A DNA stretch of 64,000 nt. Source: Prorocentrum cordatum (Eukaryota > Sar > Dinophyceae > Prorocentrales > Prorocentraceae). The notes under the pieces are model-generated. The model did no database searches. It was not told the DNA's origin and worked only from the letters and a program-made list of their open reading frames with translations. Position 1 is the stretch's first letter, and the number at the start of each line of letters is the position of its first letter. The stretch is taken from assembly GCA_963575745.1 (NCBI GenBank), contig CAUYUJ010014607.1:326406-390405 (forward strand), read 5' to 3'. The translations under genes and the position numbers were made by a program. This document shows positions 42,273-51,058 of the stretch, piece by piece.

Positions 42273-42755
42273 CTTGGATCACGGGGTTGCTGAGAAGATG
42301 AGGGCTCCTAAGTGGATGCCAAGGTGGGCAGTGTATGGCCTGACCTAGCTCATGAGTGGGCTGACACGTGCCCTCAGCGGCCTACGGTGGGCAACAATCA
42401 CGGGTAATTAAGGGGGCGGAGCCCCCTCAGAGTTACCGAATCCCTTTGAGTCACTCAGGGCAGCTGTTACCGAAGTAGAAGCCAGGTTAGGTCAGATATA
42501 ATCGCATTCGCATCCACTGACAACCCCCTCCATCCCCTTAGCAACCGTCGCGATAAGCCAAGTACACCGACCAGGGCTATATGTTGATGGTCCTGGGATC
42601 CGAAGCGGGCCCCTCGGCTGACAAACAACACAGCCGGCATGCGAGCTCGGCCAAGACCAAACTGTGGAGGCCAAATTGAAGAAACCGTATCGTCGGAGAT
42701 CTGTGCCCAGACATTCGATGTCTCATTGTTTCCCATGCGCCCTGGAAGAAGAAAA
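42273..42755. other. Unassigned sequence
   Basis: No gene is recognised. A GC hairpin (GGGGGCGGAGCCCCC) lies near 42411-42425. Confidence 0.4.
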
Positions 42756-42915
42756 CGGTATCAACATAAACTGTTGGCGCTCCGCGCAAATTTCGTGGAT
42801 CAGAGCTGGAGCCCCCTCCCTGGCGCGCGGAGCGCGACAGGAGCGGCGCCGGAAGCGCCGCGGGGGGGGGGGGGCCAGCGCGGATCCAAGAAATCCCACC
42901 AGCGCCAACAATTTA
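42756..42915. repeat. Foldback element, family F, copy 6
   Basis: ACATAAACTGTTGGCGCTCC at the left and CACCAGCGCCAACAATTTAT at the right are inverted arms; GGCGCGCGGAGCGCGACAGG lies in the centre. Confidence 0.8.
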
Positions 42916-43077
42916 TGATGCAAATACTTCTTCTGCTCCCCAGAACTTTCCGCAAGGCTGGTTTTGCATCCCGAGCCGTCTTTTGACGGCCCCGGAGCCG
43001 AGCGAGGGCCCCCAGAGGCAGAAAGCTGCCGAAAACCTTCCGTCGTCATTTTATCACGACGCTAGAAGAACGAGCTG

Positions 43078-43240
43078 CATAAACATTACCTTTCGGAGCT
43101 CCGCGAAGACTTCTTGGGATCAACGCTAGACCCCCCCCCTGGCGCGCGGAGCGCGCCAAGGGCGGCGAAGGAGGCACCGCCAGGGGGGCCCAGCGCCATT
43201 CTAAACAAATCCGCGTGGAGCTCCGAAAGTTCATGTTTCT
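43078..43240. repeat. Foldback element, family F, copy 7
   Basis: AAACATTACCTTTCGGAGCT and GAGCTCCGAAAGTTCATGTT are the inverted arms. The centre is GGCGCGCGGAGCGCGCCAAG. Confidence 0.8.
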
Positions 43241-43330
43241 ACAGTTATTGGCGGCGCGCACAAGGGGGGCAGGGAGAAGGGTGAAGGCTTCAGAAGGACG
43301 CTGTTTCTTAGAAAGCGCTGGCTGGCTGGC

Positions 43331-43358
43331 TCTCTCTCTCTCTCTCTTTCTCTCTCTA

Positions 43359-43391
<33 letters not shown>

Positions 43392-43442
43392 ATATATATG
43401 TTTATATATATATATATATAAATATCGATATCGATATCGATC
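43331..43442. repeat. (CT)n - (TA)n - (ATCGAT)n compound microsatellite
   Basis: CT units pass directly into TATATA and then into four ATATCG/ATCGAT units. Confidence 0.95.
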
Positions 43443-43539
43443 AGGTTCACGCCTTCTAAGGAGCAGGGGGGGCTTCTAAGAGGCCTCCCCCCCTCCCTCC
43501 CCCAGGGGCAAGGCCGCGGACTTCCTGGAGACGCTCGCT

Positions 43540-43756
43540 GTTGAGCAAGGACCGACCGTCCCGGCACACGAAATGTTCTTCGAACCCAAAAATGTTCTGA
43601 GAACAAAAAATGTGCTTAGAGCATCAACCCGATGTGTTCAAGCAAGACAGACTCCGCCAGAAATGTTCTAAGAACATGTTCTAAGAAATGTTCTAAGGTT
43701 CTTAGAACATCGTTTGGTAGGCCTAGAGGCGAGCCAGGACGCTTCGCCACTGCTTA
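43540..43756 (+). repeat. ~235-bp dispersed repeat family R, copy 4
   Basis: It runs from GTTGAGCAAGGACCGACCGT to GACGCTTCGCCACTGCTTA. It lacks about 20 bases near the left and has a duplicated TTCTAAGAAATGTTCTAAGG segment. Confidence 0.9.
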
Positions 43757-43791
43757 ACGGACCTCCTGGAGACGCTCGCTGGCCACTGCTT

Positions 43792-43985
43792 GGTGGTACG
43801 AGGTGCGTGGTGGCGCGCGCAGGAGCAGCGAGGGAGAAGAGCAGACCAGAGCAGAACAGAGCAGCCCGATGAGGGCCTCCTCGCGGTGTGGCGGAACGTC
43901 CACAGGCGGGGTGGGCTGGCAGACCCCGATCGGCGACGAGTGGGCGGTTGGGGGTCTCTGCTGAGCCTACGCCCGCCCCCCCCTC
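43792..43985 (+). repeat. Dispersed ~195-bp repeat family W, copy 2
   Basis: Second copy of 40610-40805. It follows family R copy 4 by 35 bases. Confidence 0.85.
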
Positions 43986-44007
43986 GGAACCGACTTCCTG
44001 TCGGGCG

Positions 44008-44160
44008 AAGAGAACTATGCACATGCACCGATCCTGGCAAGGCCCATTTTTGACCCAGGATCGGTGCATATGCCGTCCTGGCCAAGGTAGGAGGGCGTAT
44101 GCACCGATCCTGGGCTCAGGATGGGCCTGGCCAGAATCGGTGCATGTGCATAGTTCTTTT
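44008..44160. repeat. Nested double hairpin
   Basis: The outer arms 44008-44047 and 44121-44160 are complementary at about 37 of 40 positions. Inside them the arms 44056-44074 (CAGGATCGGTGCATATGCC) and 44094-44112 pair at 18 of 19 positions. The inner and outer arms share the GATCGGTGCAT word, so alternative pairings are possible. A related single word lies at 45340-45365. No ORF is supported. Confidence 0.88.
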
Positions 44161-44165
44161 CCCGA

Positions 44166-44325
44166 AGGATTGCAACGAAGGATTGCAAAAAAAAACCCTT
44201 TTTTTTGCAATCCTTTTTTTTGCAATCTTTTTTTTGTTTGCAATCTTTTTTTTTTGCAATCGTTTTTTTTTTTTGTGTGTTTTTTTTTGCAATCGTTTGT
44301 TTTTTTTGCAATCCTTCGATTCCTG
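44166..44325. repeat. (GCAATC + T8-13)n tandem repeat
   Basis: Six to eight units of GCAATC followed by runs of 8-14 T. The first part pairs with an upstream GATTGCAAAAAAAAACCC to form another hairpin. It directly follows the nested hairpin. Confidence 0.9.
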
Positions 44326-44477
44326 GAGACGCTCGCTGGCCGCCCGGGCACGGTGGGGCGGGGGCTCGCCGGCCACCCGCCGCAGCCCCGCGACGAAGTC
44401 CTCCGCCTGCGCCCCGCGCGCCCTCTCCGCTCGGGGGGAGGGGCCCCCACTCGGAGGCTGCCAGCTGTACACCTGCA

Positions 44478-44517
44478 AAAGGAGGAGGAGGAGGAGGAGG
44501 AGGAGGAGGAGGAGAGG
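44478..44517. repeat. (GGA)n microsatellite
   Basis: Thirteen GGA triplets. Confidence 0.95.
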
Positions 44518-44579
44518 GGGGGCCCCAGGGCTGGCCATACCCATAGGGAGGTCGGAGGAAGAAGGACTGGCTGTGGGTC

Positions 44580-44642
44580 TGGGTGCGGGTTGTCGGACCC
44601 CTGGGGGGGCTCCCGATCGAGCGGGGACCCCCATCCGACAAC
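44580..44642. repeat. Short hairpin element, copy 2 (partial)
   Basis: GGGTGCGGGTTGTCGGAC and CATCCGACAAC form arms as in 21980-22052, around CTCCCGATCGAGCGGGGA. The right arm is cut short by the adjoining MITE. Confidence 0.55.
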
Positions 44643-44646
44643 ACGG

Positions 44647-44778
44647 GGATCGGGATGAATCGCTCCAGAGCGTTCCGGAGCGCTCTCAGAGCGTTCCAGA
44701 ACGCTCTGAGAGCGGCCGCGGCGCCCCATACATCCTCCAAGCCCGCCGACTCTCCGAGATTCCGAGTTATCCCGATCC
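44647..44778 (+). mobile_element. MITE with 15-bp TIR, copy 2
   Basis: It begins GGATCGGGATGAATC and ends GAGTTATCCCGATCC. The body matches 31863-31997, including CCATACATCCTCCAAGCCCG. Confidence 0.75.
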
Positions 44779-44855
44779 GATTTTGTCCCGCTCGTCGCGT
44801 CGTTGTAACCTGCCCGTCGGCCGGAAGACGTGGGCCCAGACAGGCTCGCGTCGTT

Positions 44856-45032
44856 TCGGCGGTGGACAAAAACCTCCATTTAATCAACCACCCTTTAATG
44901 AAAACGGCCTAGGACCGAAACCGACGGGCCTGGACCCGCAAAATGACGGCCGCGACGCCCTCTCGCGAACCGAAAACGGCCAATTGGCTAATCGACGTGT
45001 CAGGGTAGGAGGTCTGTGCACCCCAGATCTTT
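44856..45032 (+). repeat. Dispersed ~175-bp repeat family V, copy 3
   Basis: It matches 20222-20400 and 41343-41517 from GGCGGTGGACAAAAACCTCC to GGTAGGAGGTCTGTGCACCC. Confidence 0.85.
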
Positions 45033-45446
45033 CTGGGCCTATATCTGAAGGCCCCCGCCGGCCGGGACCCAGGACCGTCAAAAAACGACTCGGGATGAGA
45101 AACCAGCCCTGGGGGACAGATCGGGTCTTCCAGGGACCCCTGTCTTGAAAAACACTACATCGGATCTCTGGGTACCCATCGGTCAGAAGGAGTCGGTAGA
45201 AACATGAAGCAGGAAGGCGTTGGGAACTATATGGGGAGCCAGCCCAAGAGGGAGAGGTGGAGGGAAAGCAGCTCGAGTCTTGAAATAGGAAGGCGCCTAA
45301 GGTAAGTTGGATCGACCGAACCCTGGCCAGGGCCGCGATGGGCCCAGGATCGGTGTGCACGCCCTCCTCACACACAAGAACGAATCATGGGACGCGGGAA
45401 GACATATCAATACTATGAACTTGGTTGGGGATACTTCGGCTATACG
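45033..45446. other. Unassigned sequence
   Basis: No gene is recognised. A CCCAGGATCGGTGTGCACGC word near 45340 relates to the nested hairpin at 44008. Confidence 0.35.
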
Positions 45447-45612
45447 AAAGAGTGACCCTGGGTAAGAGTGACCTTTGGTGCGCGACTTTTGGGGGGCCGC
45501 GGGGGGACCAAACCTGGGTGCGCAAGCAGCTGCTACTGCTTCGTTTTCAGCCATCTGGGTACCCATCCGCGCCCGCACCAAAGGTCACTCTGGCGAAAGG
45601 TCACGCTTACGT
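45447..45612. mobile_element. Foldback element with ~40-bp inverted ends
   Basis: AGAGTGACCTTTGGTGCG on the left is exactly complementary to CGCACCAAAGGTCACTCT on the right, and similarity extends outward through a second AGTGACC / GGTCAC pair. Total length is about 166 bases, with no ORF. Only one copy is in this window, so mobility is inferred from structure. Confidence 0.6.
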
Positions 45613-46019
45613 CTAGTCGAATACTTCAAGTAACGGTCGCTACCCGGGGAAAGAGAGGTCGAGGCCCCGGCTAACCGTAACGCGTGGGCGGTGAGGGGCA
45701 GGTCGGGGAGGGGCTGCGCTGCGATCGCCACGGTACGCGCGCGAGCACCAGCATGGCGGGGGGCGGTCAAGGTCCCCCCCCCGCATACGATCGATACGGC
45801 CAGCCTGGGGAAGGGGAGGGACCAGGTCACGACGGCTACGCGCAAGAGGATATACGACGGAGCATCTCAGTGCGCACGCCTCAGGCGCGCACGTCCGAAC
45901 CGAACATCTAGCACAAACATGCCCGCCGGCCGCGCTGCGATTGATCGGGAGTTGCTTTACATCGAAGAAGGGGCGTGCGCCTGTGGTCGATGACGCTGGT
46001 GAGACTGAGGGGGCGGCGG

Positions 46020-46400
46020 TGGTGCGGCGGGCGAGGATCAGGAGGGTGAGCATGAGGAGAGTGAGGGCCAGGCAAGTGAGGACAATGAGGATCAGGAGAG
46101 CGAGGATGAGGAGAATGAGGATCAGGAGGGTGACGATCAGGCGGGTGAGGATCACTGGGGTGAGGTTCGTGCAAACGTGGAGCAGGAAAGTGCGGATCAA
46201 CAAAGTTAGGATCAAGACTATGAAGCAGGATGGCGAGAACGAGGAGAGGGAGGATCAGGAAAATGAGAATGAGGACGGTGAGGATCAGGATCGTGAGGCA
46301 GGAAGGTGAGGATGAGGAGAGCGAGAATAAGAAGAGTGAGAATCAGGAGAGTGAGAATCAGCGTGGCGAGGGCCAAGAGGGCGAGGATCAGAAGGGTTGA
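46020..46400. repeat. Minisatellite, GAGGATCAGGAGAGT-type unit
   Basis: A 12-15-base purine-rich unit repeated more than twenty times. Because the period is often 15, both strands show long biased frames (RRVRIRR on plus, LLILTLL on minus), which I do not regard as genes. Confidence 0.8.
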
Positions 46401-46803
46401 GAGCATGAGGGCGTCGGTTCGGGACTCTCCCGGCGCAGGCGCCAGGTTCGCAAGATTCGCCGGAAAACGGTGCCAGGACGCACTCCCCTCCTCAGGGCCG
46501 ATTTTGAGAGGATGTCCCAAACGAGAGCGTCGGTTCGGGACTCTCCCGGCGCGGGCGCCGGCTTCGCCAGAAACGCTTCCAAAAAAGCACAGTTGTTGGG
46601 CATGTTTCCTCGCGCCAAGGGTGAAGATAACGAGGAAAAGGAGGAGGAGGAAGAGGAGCGGATTGGACACTTCAGGGCGACAAGACAAAACAAGCCAGCA
46701 CGGGAAAGCATCGGGAAAATAAAAGCCCCAACCAACAAGGTGTGGAGATTCTATCCACGTGCTGTCTCACGCCCGCCCCTCCTATCTACCAGTCGACGCA
46801 AAT

Positions 46804-46905
46804 CCAAGAGGAGGAGGAGGAGGAGGAGGAGGAGGAGGAGGAGGAGGAGATTAGGAGGAGGAGGAGGAGGAGGAAGAGGAGGAGGAGGACGAGGATAAGG
46901 GAGAG
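46804..46905. repeat. (GGA)n microsatellite
   Basis: About 100 bases of GGA triplets with ATT and AAG interruptions. Confidence 0.95.
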
Positions 46906-47499
46906 GAGGAGCTCCCTTCTTCCTGATCCCCCCTGCCTGCGTTTTGCTGCTAAACGAGGCCTTTGAGAGGTGTGCGCTGGTAGCCAGACGGGGTGGCGTT
47001 TCCTGCCGCTGTCGCCCCCCGTCAGCCACCCAGCGCTGAGCAGTGCCGCGAGGACCTCGGCTGCTCTGGTTGGCGAGAGCGGCACGGCAGGTCCGTCACA
47101 AACCCTCGCCCCCGTGTAGGGGTGCTCTCCAAAGAATAAGTTTCCTCTGCGACAGCGCGCCTGCGAGGTAGCAGGCTCTCCGTCGCAGGCCAACAAAAAT
47201 CGTTTGGCCCGTCCACCCGAGAAGCCCCCGCAAATGCCACGGAATTGGTAGCTGCCCGCACGGGTGAAGATATGCGTGCGCAGCGGTGGCCTCTGGCGGG
47301 AGCCTTCGGGACGAAGGTCACGTGACTTTCTGGCTGGGGCGTTGGGGCAGGCAGTTGTGCGCAGCATTCTCTTGCTCCGATCGCAAAATGCGCGCCTGCC
47401 GCAACCCCAATTCTGGCATCGTCAGTTTCTTCTCCCAATGGAGGAAGCGAAGGGAGGAGCCGAGAGGAGGACCAAACCTGGCCCGAATCCGCCACGTTT

Positions 47500-48142
47500 C
47501 ACTAGCCCCTGACCCCTGGTTTTCTCTTCCAGCGGCGTCCCGGAAGGTGCCAGCACGCATGGTCGTACCAGCTACAAAAATATACATGTTACAAACATCG
47601 GTGGGGCGCTCGCTCCAGACTTTCTTTAGCCAGGGCGGGATACCGTCCATCTCCGCCCCAGCCTTGGCCTCCATGTCGGCCTAAGCTTTCCCGAGGACGT
47701 CGAGCCTCTCGAGGCCCTGGAAGCCCGCGGGACCACGGCCCGAGTGAGCCTTCACCCTGACGAGGTCGAGAGCTCCTGGGGCCGCAAACGAATCCCGGAT
47801 GAGAAGCCAACTCTGGCGCCAGCGGTCGGCGAGCGGGCGTCGCCTGCGGGTGCACCACACCGCACTTCTGGTCAAACCTTTGACGACAGTGGCGCTGCCA
47901 ACTCCCACCCGCACAGGTGGGGAAGCGCGTCGGAGAAGCTCCAGCAGGCCCATGAGCTCCCATCGGAGCACCGAGCCGCTCACTCTGCGCCCTCCCAGAG
48001 TGCCTCTACCAGCCTTCAACGCAGACCCTCCTGGCACAGAAACGCAAGCACCAACCATAACTCTTGCACCCTGGAGGGCCACTCCCCGAGCGGTCGGAGT
48101 AGGCGTCGCCTGAAACGAGAGCGTCGTCTCCACATTCGTCAT
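47500..48142 (-). pseudogene. LINE C RNase H remnant
   Basis: The frame keeps RWELMGLLELLR (the Glu helix) and VRVKAHSG followed by GLERLDVLGKA (the final His/Asp region of RNase H). The first Asp region is eroded to GGSALKAGRG. Frames are interrupted downstream. Confidence 0.55.
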
Positions 48143-48940
48143 TCAGCATCTGGCGGCGCGCGCGCGCCTGTGCGAATGGGTCTTCGACAGGGTGGGCCGC
48201 GCGACCTCGGGCGACGAGGGGCGAGGAGTCGAGCGAAGTCCGAGCGCGCCGCGCAATCGCCGGCGCATCCTCGGCCGCCTACTTCCCGGCATCCTCGAGG
48301 GCAGGACAATGACAAAAGCGGCGGCGCCGCGTGCCTCGAGGGGTCTGGCAAAGCTGGCATTCGCGAGAATCGCCGTGAACAGCCTTCCAGACTTCGCCCT
48401 GAGTCCAGAAATGCTTGCAAACAAATCCCAAAATCGCCCGCCGGCGCCCGGGGGTATTTTCTCCTGCCGAACGACCACCCGAAGTGGTTCCAAGAACGGG
48501 GGGGGGAACGAAGGACCCCTGAATGTGGCCCACCCCGTGTGCTCCAGCACCTCAACTCTAGCTACCACCACGGCCCTGATGGCAGCGGGGGGGGGTCGGC
48601 GGAGGACGCGCGCGCGGCGCGCGGGCCAGTGACATCCGATCTTGCGGAGGGTGGCAAGGACTGCCGAGGCTGGGCCACAGACTTGGCGCCATCGGTTGGC
48701 CGGCAGCAAGGCGGCCAGCCATTTTCTGGCCCGCTCCCAACCTGCTTCCGAGTCGGAAAAGGCATCATCATCACCATCAAAAACAGCGGCAGCCCAACGC
48801 ACGAGCGGCCCAGCGCAAACATCAACGGCAGGGCCAACGAGGCGCAGCCACAACCGAAGCGCACGGCCCTTTCCGATCGCGGCGCCCCCGAGAGTGCTGG
48901 CCACGAACTGCCCAGTCCGATTGAGTTCGCTGGGGCCCAT
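48143..48940 (-). pseudogene. LINE C RT/RNase H linker
   Basis: An open frame of about 265 codons containing RWRQVCGPASAVLATL, the counterpart of LINE A 33825-34397. The lower half (PPFLEPLRVVVRQEKIPPG and beyond) is more divergent. Confidence 0.55.
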
Positions 48941-49065
48941 GCCTGAACGCGCCGAGCCCTAGGTGAGGGAAGGGGATCAGGCCACAGCGGACGACCGTGC
49001 CAAGTCGCGCCCCCTGTCAAGCACACGCGATGATCTGGTGCCGTCGTTCCTCGGCCGACTGCCCT

Positions 49066-50580
49066 CTACCCCAAAATGCGCCCTCTGACTCTGGCTCGGG
49101 CGCCCCCTGCGCTGTCAACTCCATGCTGATCGCGGCGCGTCCTCCAGTCCAGGTGTAGGCTAGCTGCCCAGCGCTGGCAAGATCTGCGAGTTCTGGGAGC
49201 AGCAAGGAGAGAACCCTGGCCTCCCGGGCAGGCCCCCACCCTCGATCTGCTCGATATAACGAGCGATGGCGCCCCCAAGCTCCTCAGACACGGCGACGCA
49301 ATCCGCGCGCCGCTGGAAACTGTGGTCACCCACGAACAACTCAATGAACAACAGCGGCCACCTCTCTGCGATGCGGCCCGCCGCTCAGGCGACCGCCATC
49401 TCGAGCGCCCTCGTGCCCCCTGAGCTCCCAGCGACGACCGCTGAGTAGGCGGCCCCTGCGCGCGCGCGCTGAGGACACCCCCCCTGAGGCCAACGCAGTG
49501 CTCGCAGGTGTAGATGTAGGTCCCAAGCTTGAGCAACCGCTCGGGGCAGCCCACCTCGCCCGCGACCTCCCAGAGCTTGCCCGCGGAGGTGTGCTCGAGA
49601 GCCCTCTCGATGTTCAGCACCCCCGTCGCGGCGGCGATCCCTCTTGAGCACGCGGTGCCAGATCGCGTCCTCGGCGCCGCCTCCAGGCGCAGCTGCGTCG
49701 TAAGGTCTCATGAACATGTTCCCCAAAACACGCAGCATTGGCGCATGCGATCTCGGCCGCTCGCACTGGCGCGGGGAGGGGCCCCAACGGTCCGGCACCC
49801 CCCTTCTGCCTGCATGCGAGGGCGCACATGCTGAACCGAATCCGCGGTTGCCAGTGGGCCGCGCGGGACACGTAGAGCATTGAACCACATGTGCATTGCA
49901 ATGCACCGATTGATAGCCAAGTCCACCAGCCGGGTAGCCACCAGCCAGCGCCACTGCCCGCGCGAGGCCTGAAGGCTCGGCAGGTGGCCCGGCGCCCCTC
50001 AGGGTCGGGGTCGACCATTCCTGACAGCGCGCCCCCATCACACTCAATCTCCACATTGTCGGCGCGGGGGGCCTGCGCCGATGTCCCAGCGGCTGGCCCA
50101 GACGTCGAAGTACTCCTTGTCCTCCGCATCCGCCGCTTGCTGTGGGCCCCCAACTGGTGGACGGCGCGGCCGCGGTTCTCCGCCGGCTCGGGCGGCGCCT
50201 GCCACTTCGCGAGCCTGCGAATGGAGCCAGCACCTTTGCGCGAGGCATCCTTCAGGCGGGCCAGCCACTTCTCGGACCGCTCTCCTGCTTGCCGCAGCCC
50301 AATACGTCGCGCAACGGCTTGGCCTTCGCGCGGGGGCCCCACGACGGGGCGGGCCCCCTCCTCGAGCGGGCCCCTCGCAAGTGGAGGAGCGGGCTCAAGC
50401 AGATCTCAGCAGCGCGTTCCCCCAGCGGGGGCGAGCCAGCGTTCACCTCCGAATATTCGGCGCCGAAGACAGCGCCATCTCGCAGCGGACTCGGCCCGGG
50501 ATCCCGCTGCCAGGGCCGCGCGAGATAAGAATGCCGCATCACTATTTCGGACGCCATCGGCAGCCAACTGCGCGATATAA
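49066..50580 (-). pseudogene. LINE C reverse transcriptase remnant
   Basis: LNIERALEHTSAGKLWE matches the block-A position of LINE A, with the catalytic Asp changed to Asn. GCPERLLKLGTYIYTCEH fits the following helix, and FIELFVGDHSF corresponds to the catalytic FVDD loop with one Asp lost. Pieces lie in different frames. Confidence 0.55.
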
Positions 50581-50697
50581 CAGCACTCCTTTGTCGACCA
50601 CGCGGCGCAGGCCCAGCGAGCGGCGGACAGACCCACCGCGGGTTGTCTCCGCGGCCGCAGTCGCCCTCAGGGCGCTGCGCTTGTCACGCGCCCACCA

Positions 50698-50698
50698 G

Positions 50699-50790
<92 letters not shown>

Positions 50791-50834
50791 ATATATCTCT
50801 CTCTCTCCTCTCTTTTTCTCTCTCTATTTCTCTT

Positions 50835-50905
<71 letters not shown>
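50698..50905 (+). repeat. (CT)n / (TATC)n tract immediately upstream of LINE B
   Basis: About 210 bases of CT units with TATC and TTTTC interruptions, ending CTCTCTCTAG at the start of LINE B. It reads as a long polypyrimidine tract followed by AG on the LINE B strand. Confidence 0.95.
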
Positions 50906-50906
<1 letters not shown>

Positions 50907-51058
50907 GTCTCGGCTCGAGAGTGCCCAGCACTCAGACCGCAGCCGCGACGCGAAGCGCCCCGCCTCGGAGTCAGACTCCCAGGCCTCGCGAGACCGGAGG
51001 GGTCCCAGCAGGACCCTACTGATTCGCGTCACCTCTCCCCACCAGAGCGCCCGCAGCA

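Larger units (their letters stand above)
47000..50640 (-). mobile_element. LINE C: decayed relative of LINE A
   Basis: Minus-strand remains of RT (about 50580-49066), the RT/RNase H linker (48940-48143) and RNase H (48142-47500) lie in the LINE A order. The shared linker peptide RWRQVCGPASAVLATL versus RWRLVKGPVSAVIATL supports the relationship. ORF1 and EEP are not recognised, so it is 5'-truncated or eroded. It ends head-to-head with LINE B across the (CT)n tract. Confidence 0.7.

Noticed and set aside
42411-42425. GC hairpin as a transcription terminator
   Set aside because: No T-run follows, no gene ends here, and bacterial-type terminators are not expected in this genome.
44166-44325. 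T-runs as the poly-A tail of a minus-strand retrocopy
   Set aside because: The runs are interrupted by a regular GCAATC unit, which marks a tandem repeat and not a poly-A tail; no retrocopied gene ends beside it.
50908-50919. TCTCGGCTCGAG at the start of LINE B as a decayed DinoSL
   Set aside because: It matches 9 of 12 bases of the leader's 3' part and nothing of the 5' part. It could equally be CT-tract edge sequence.
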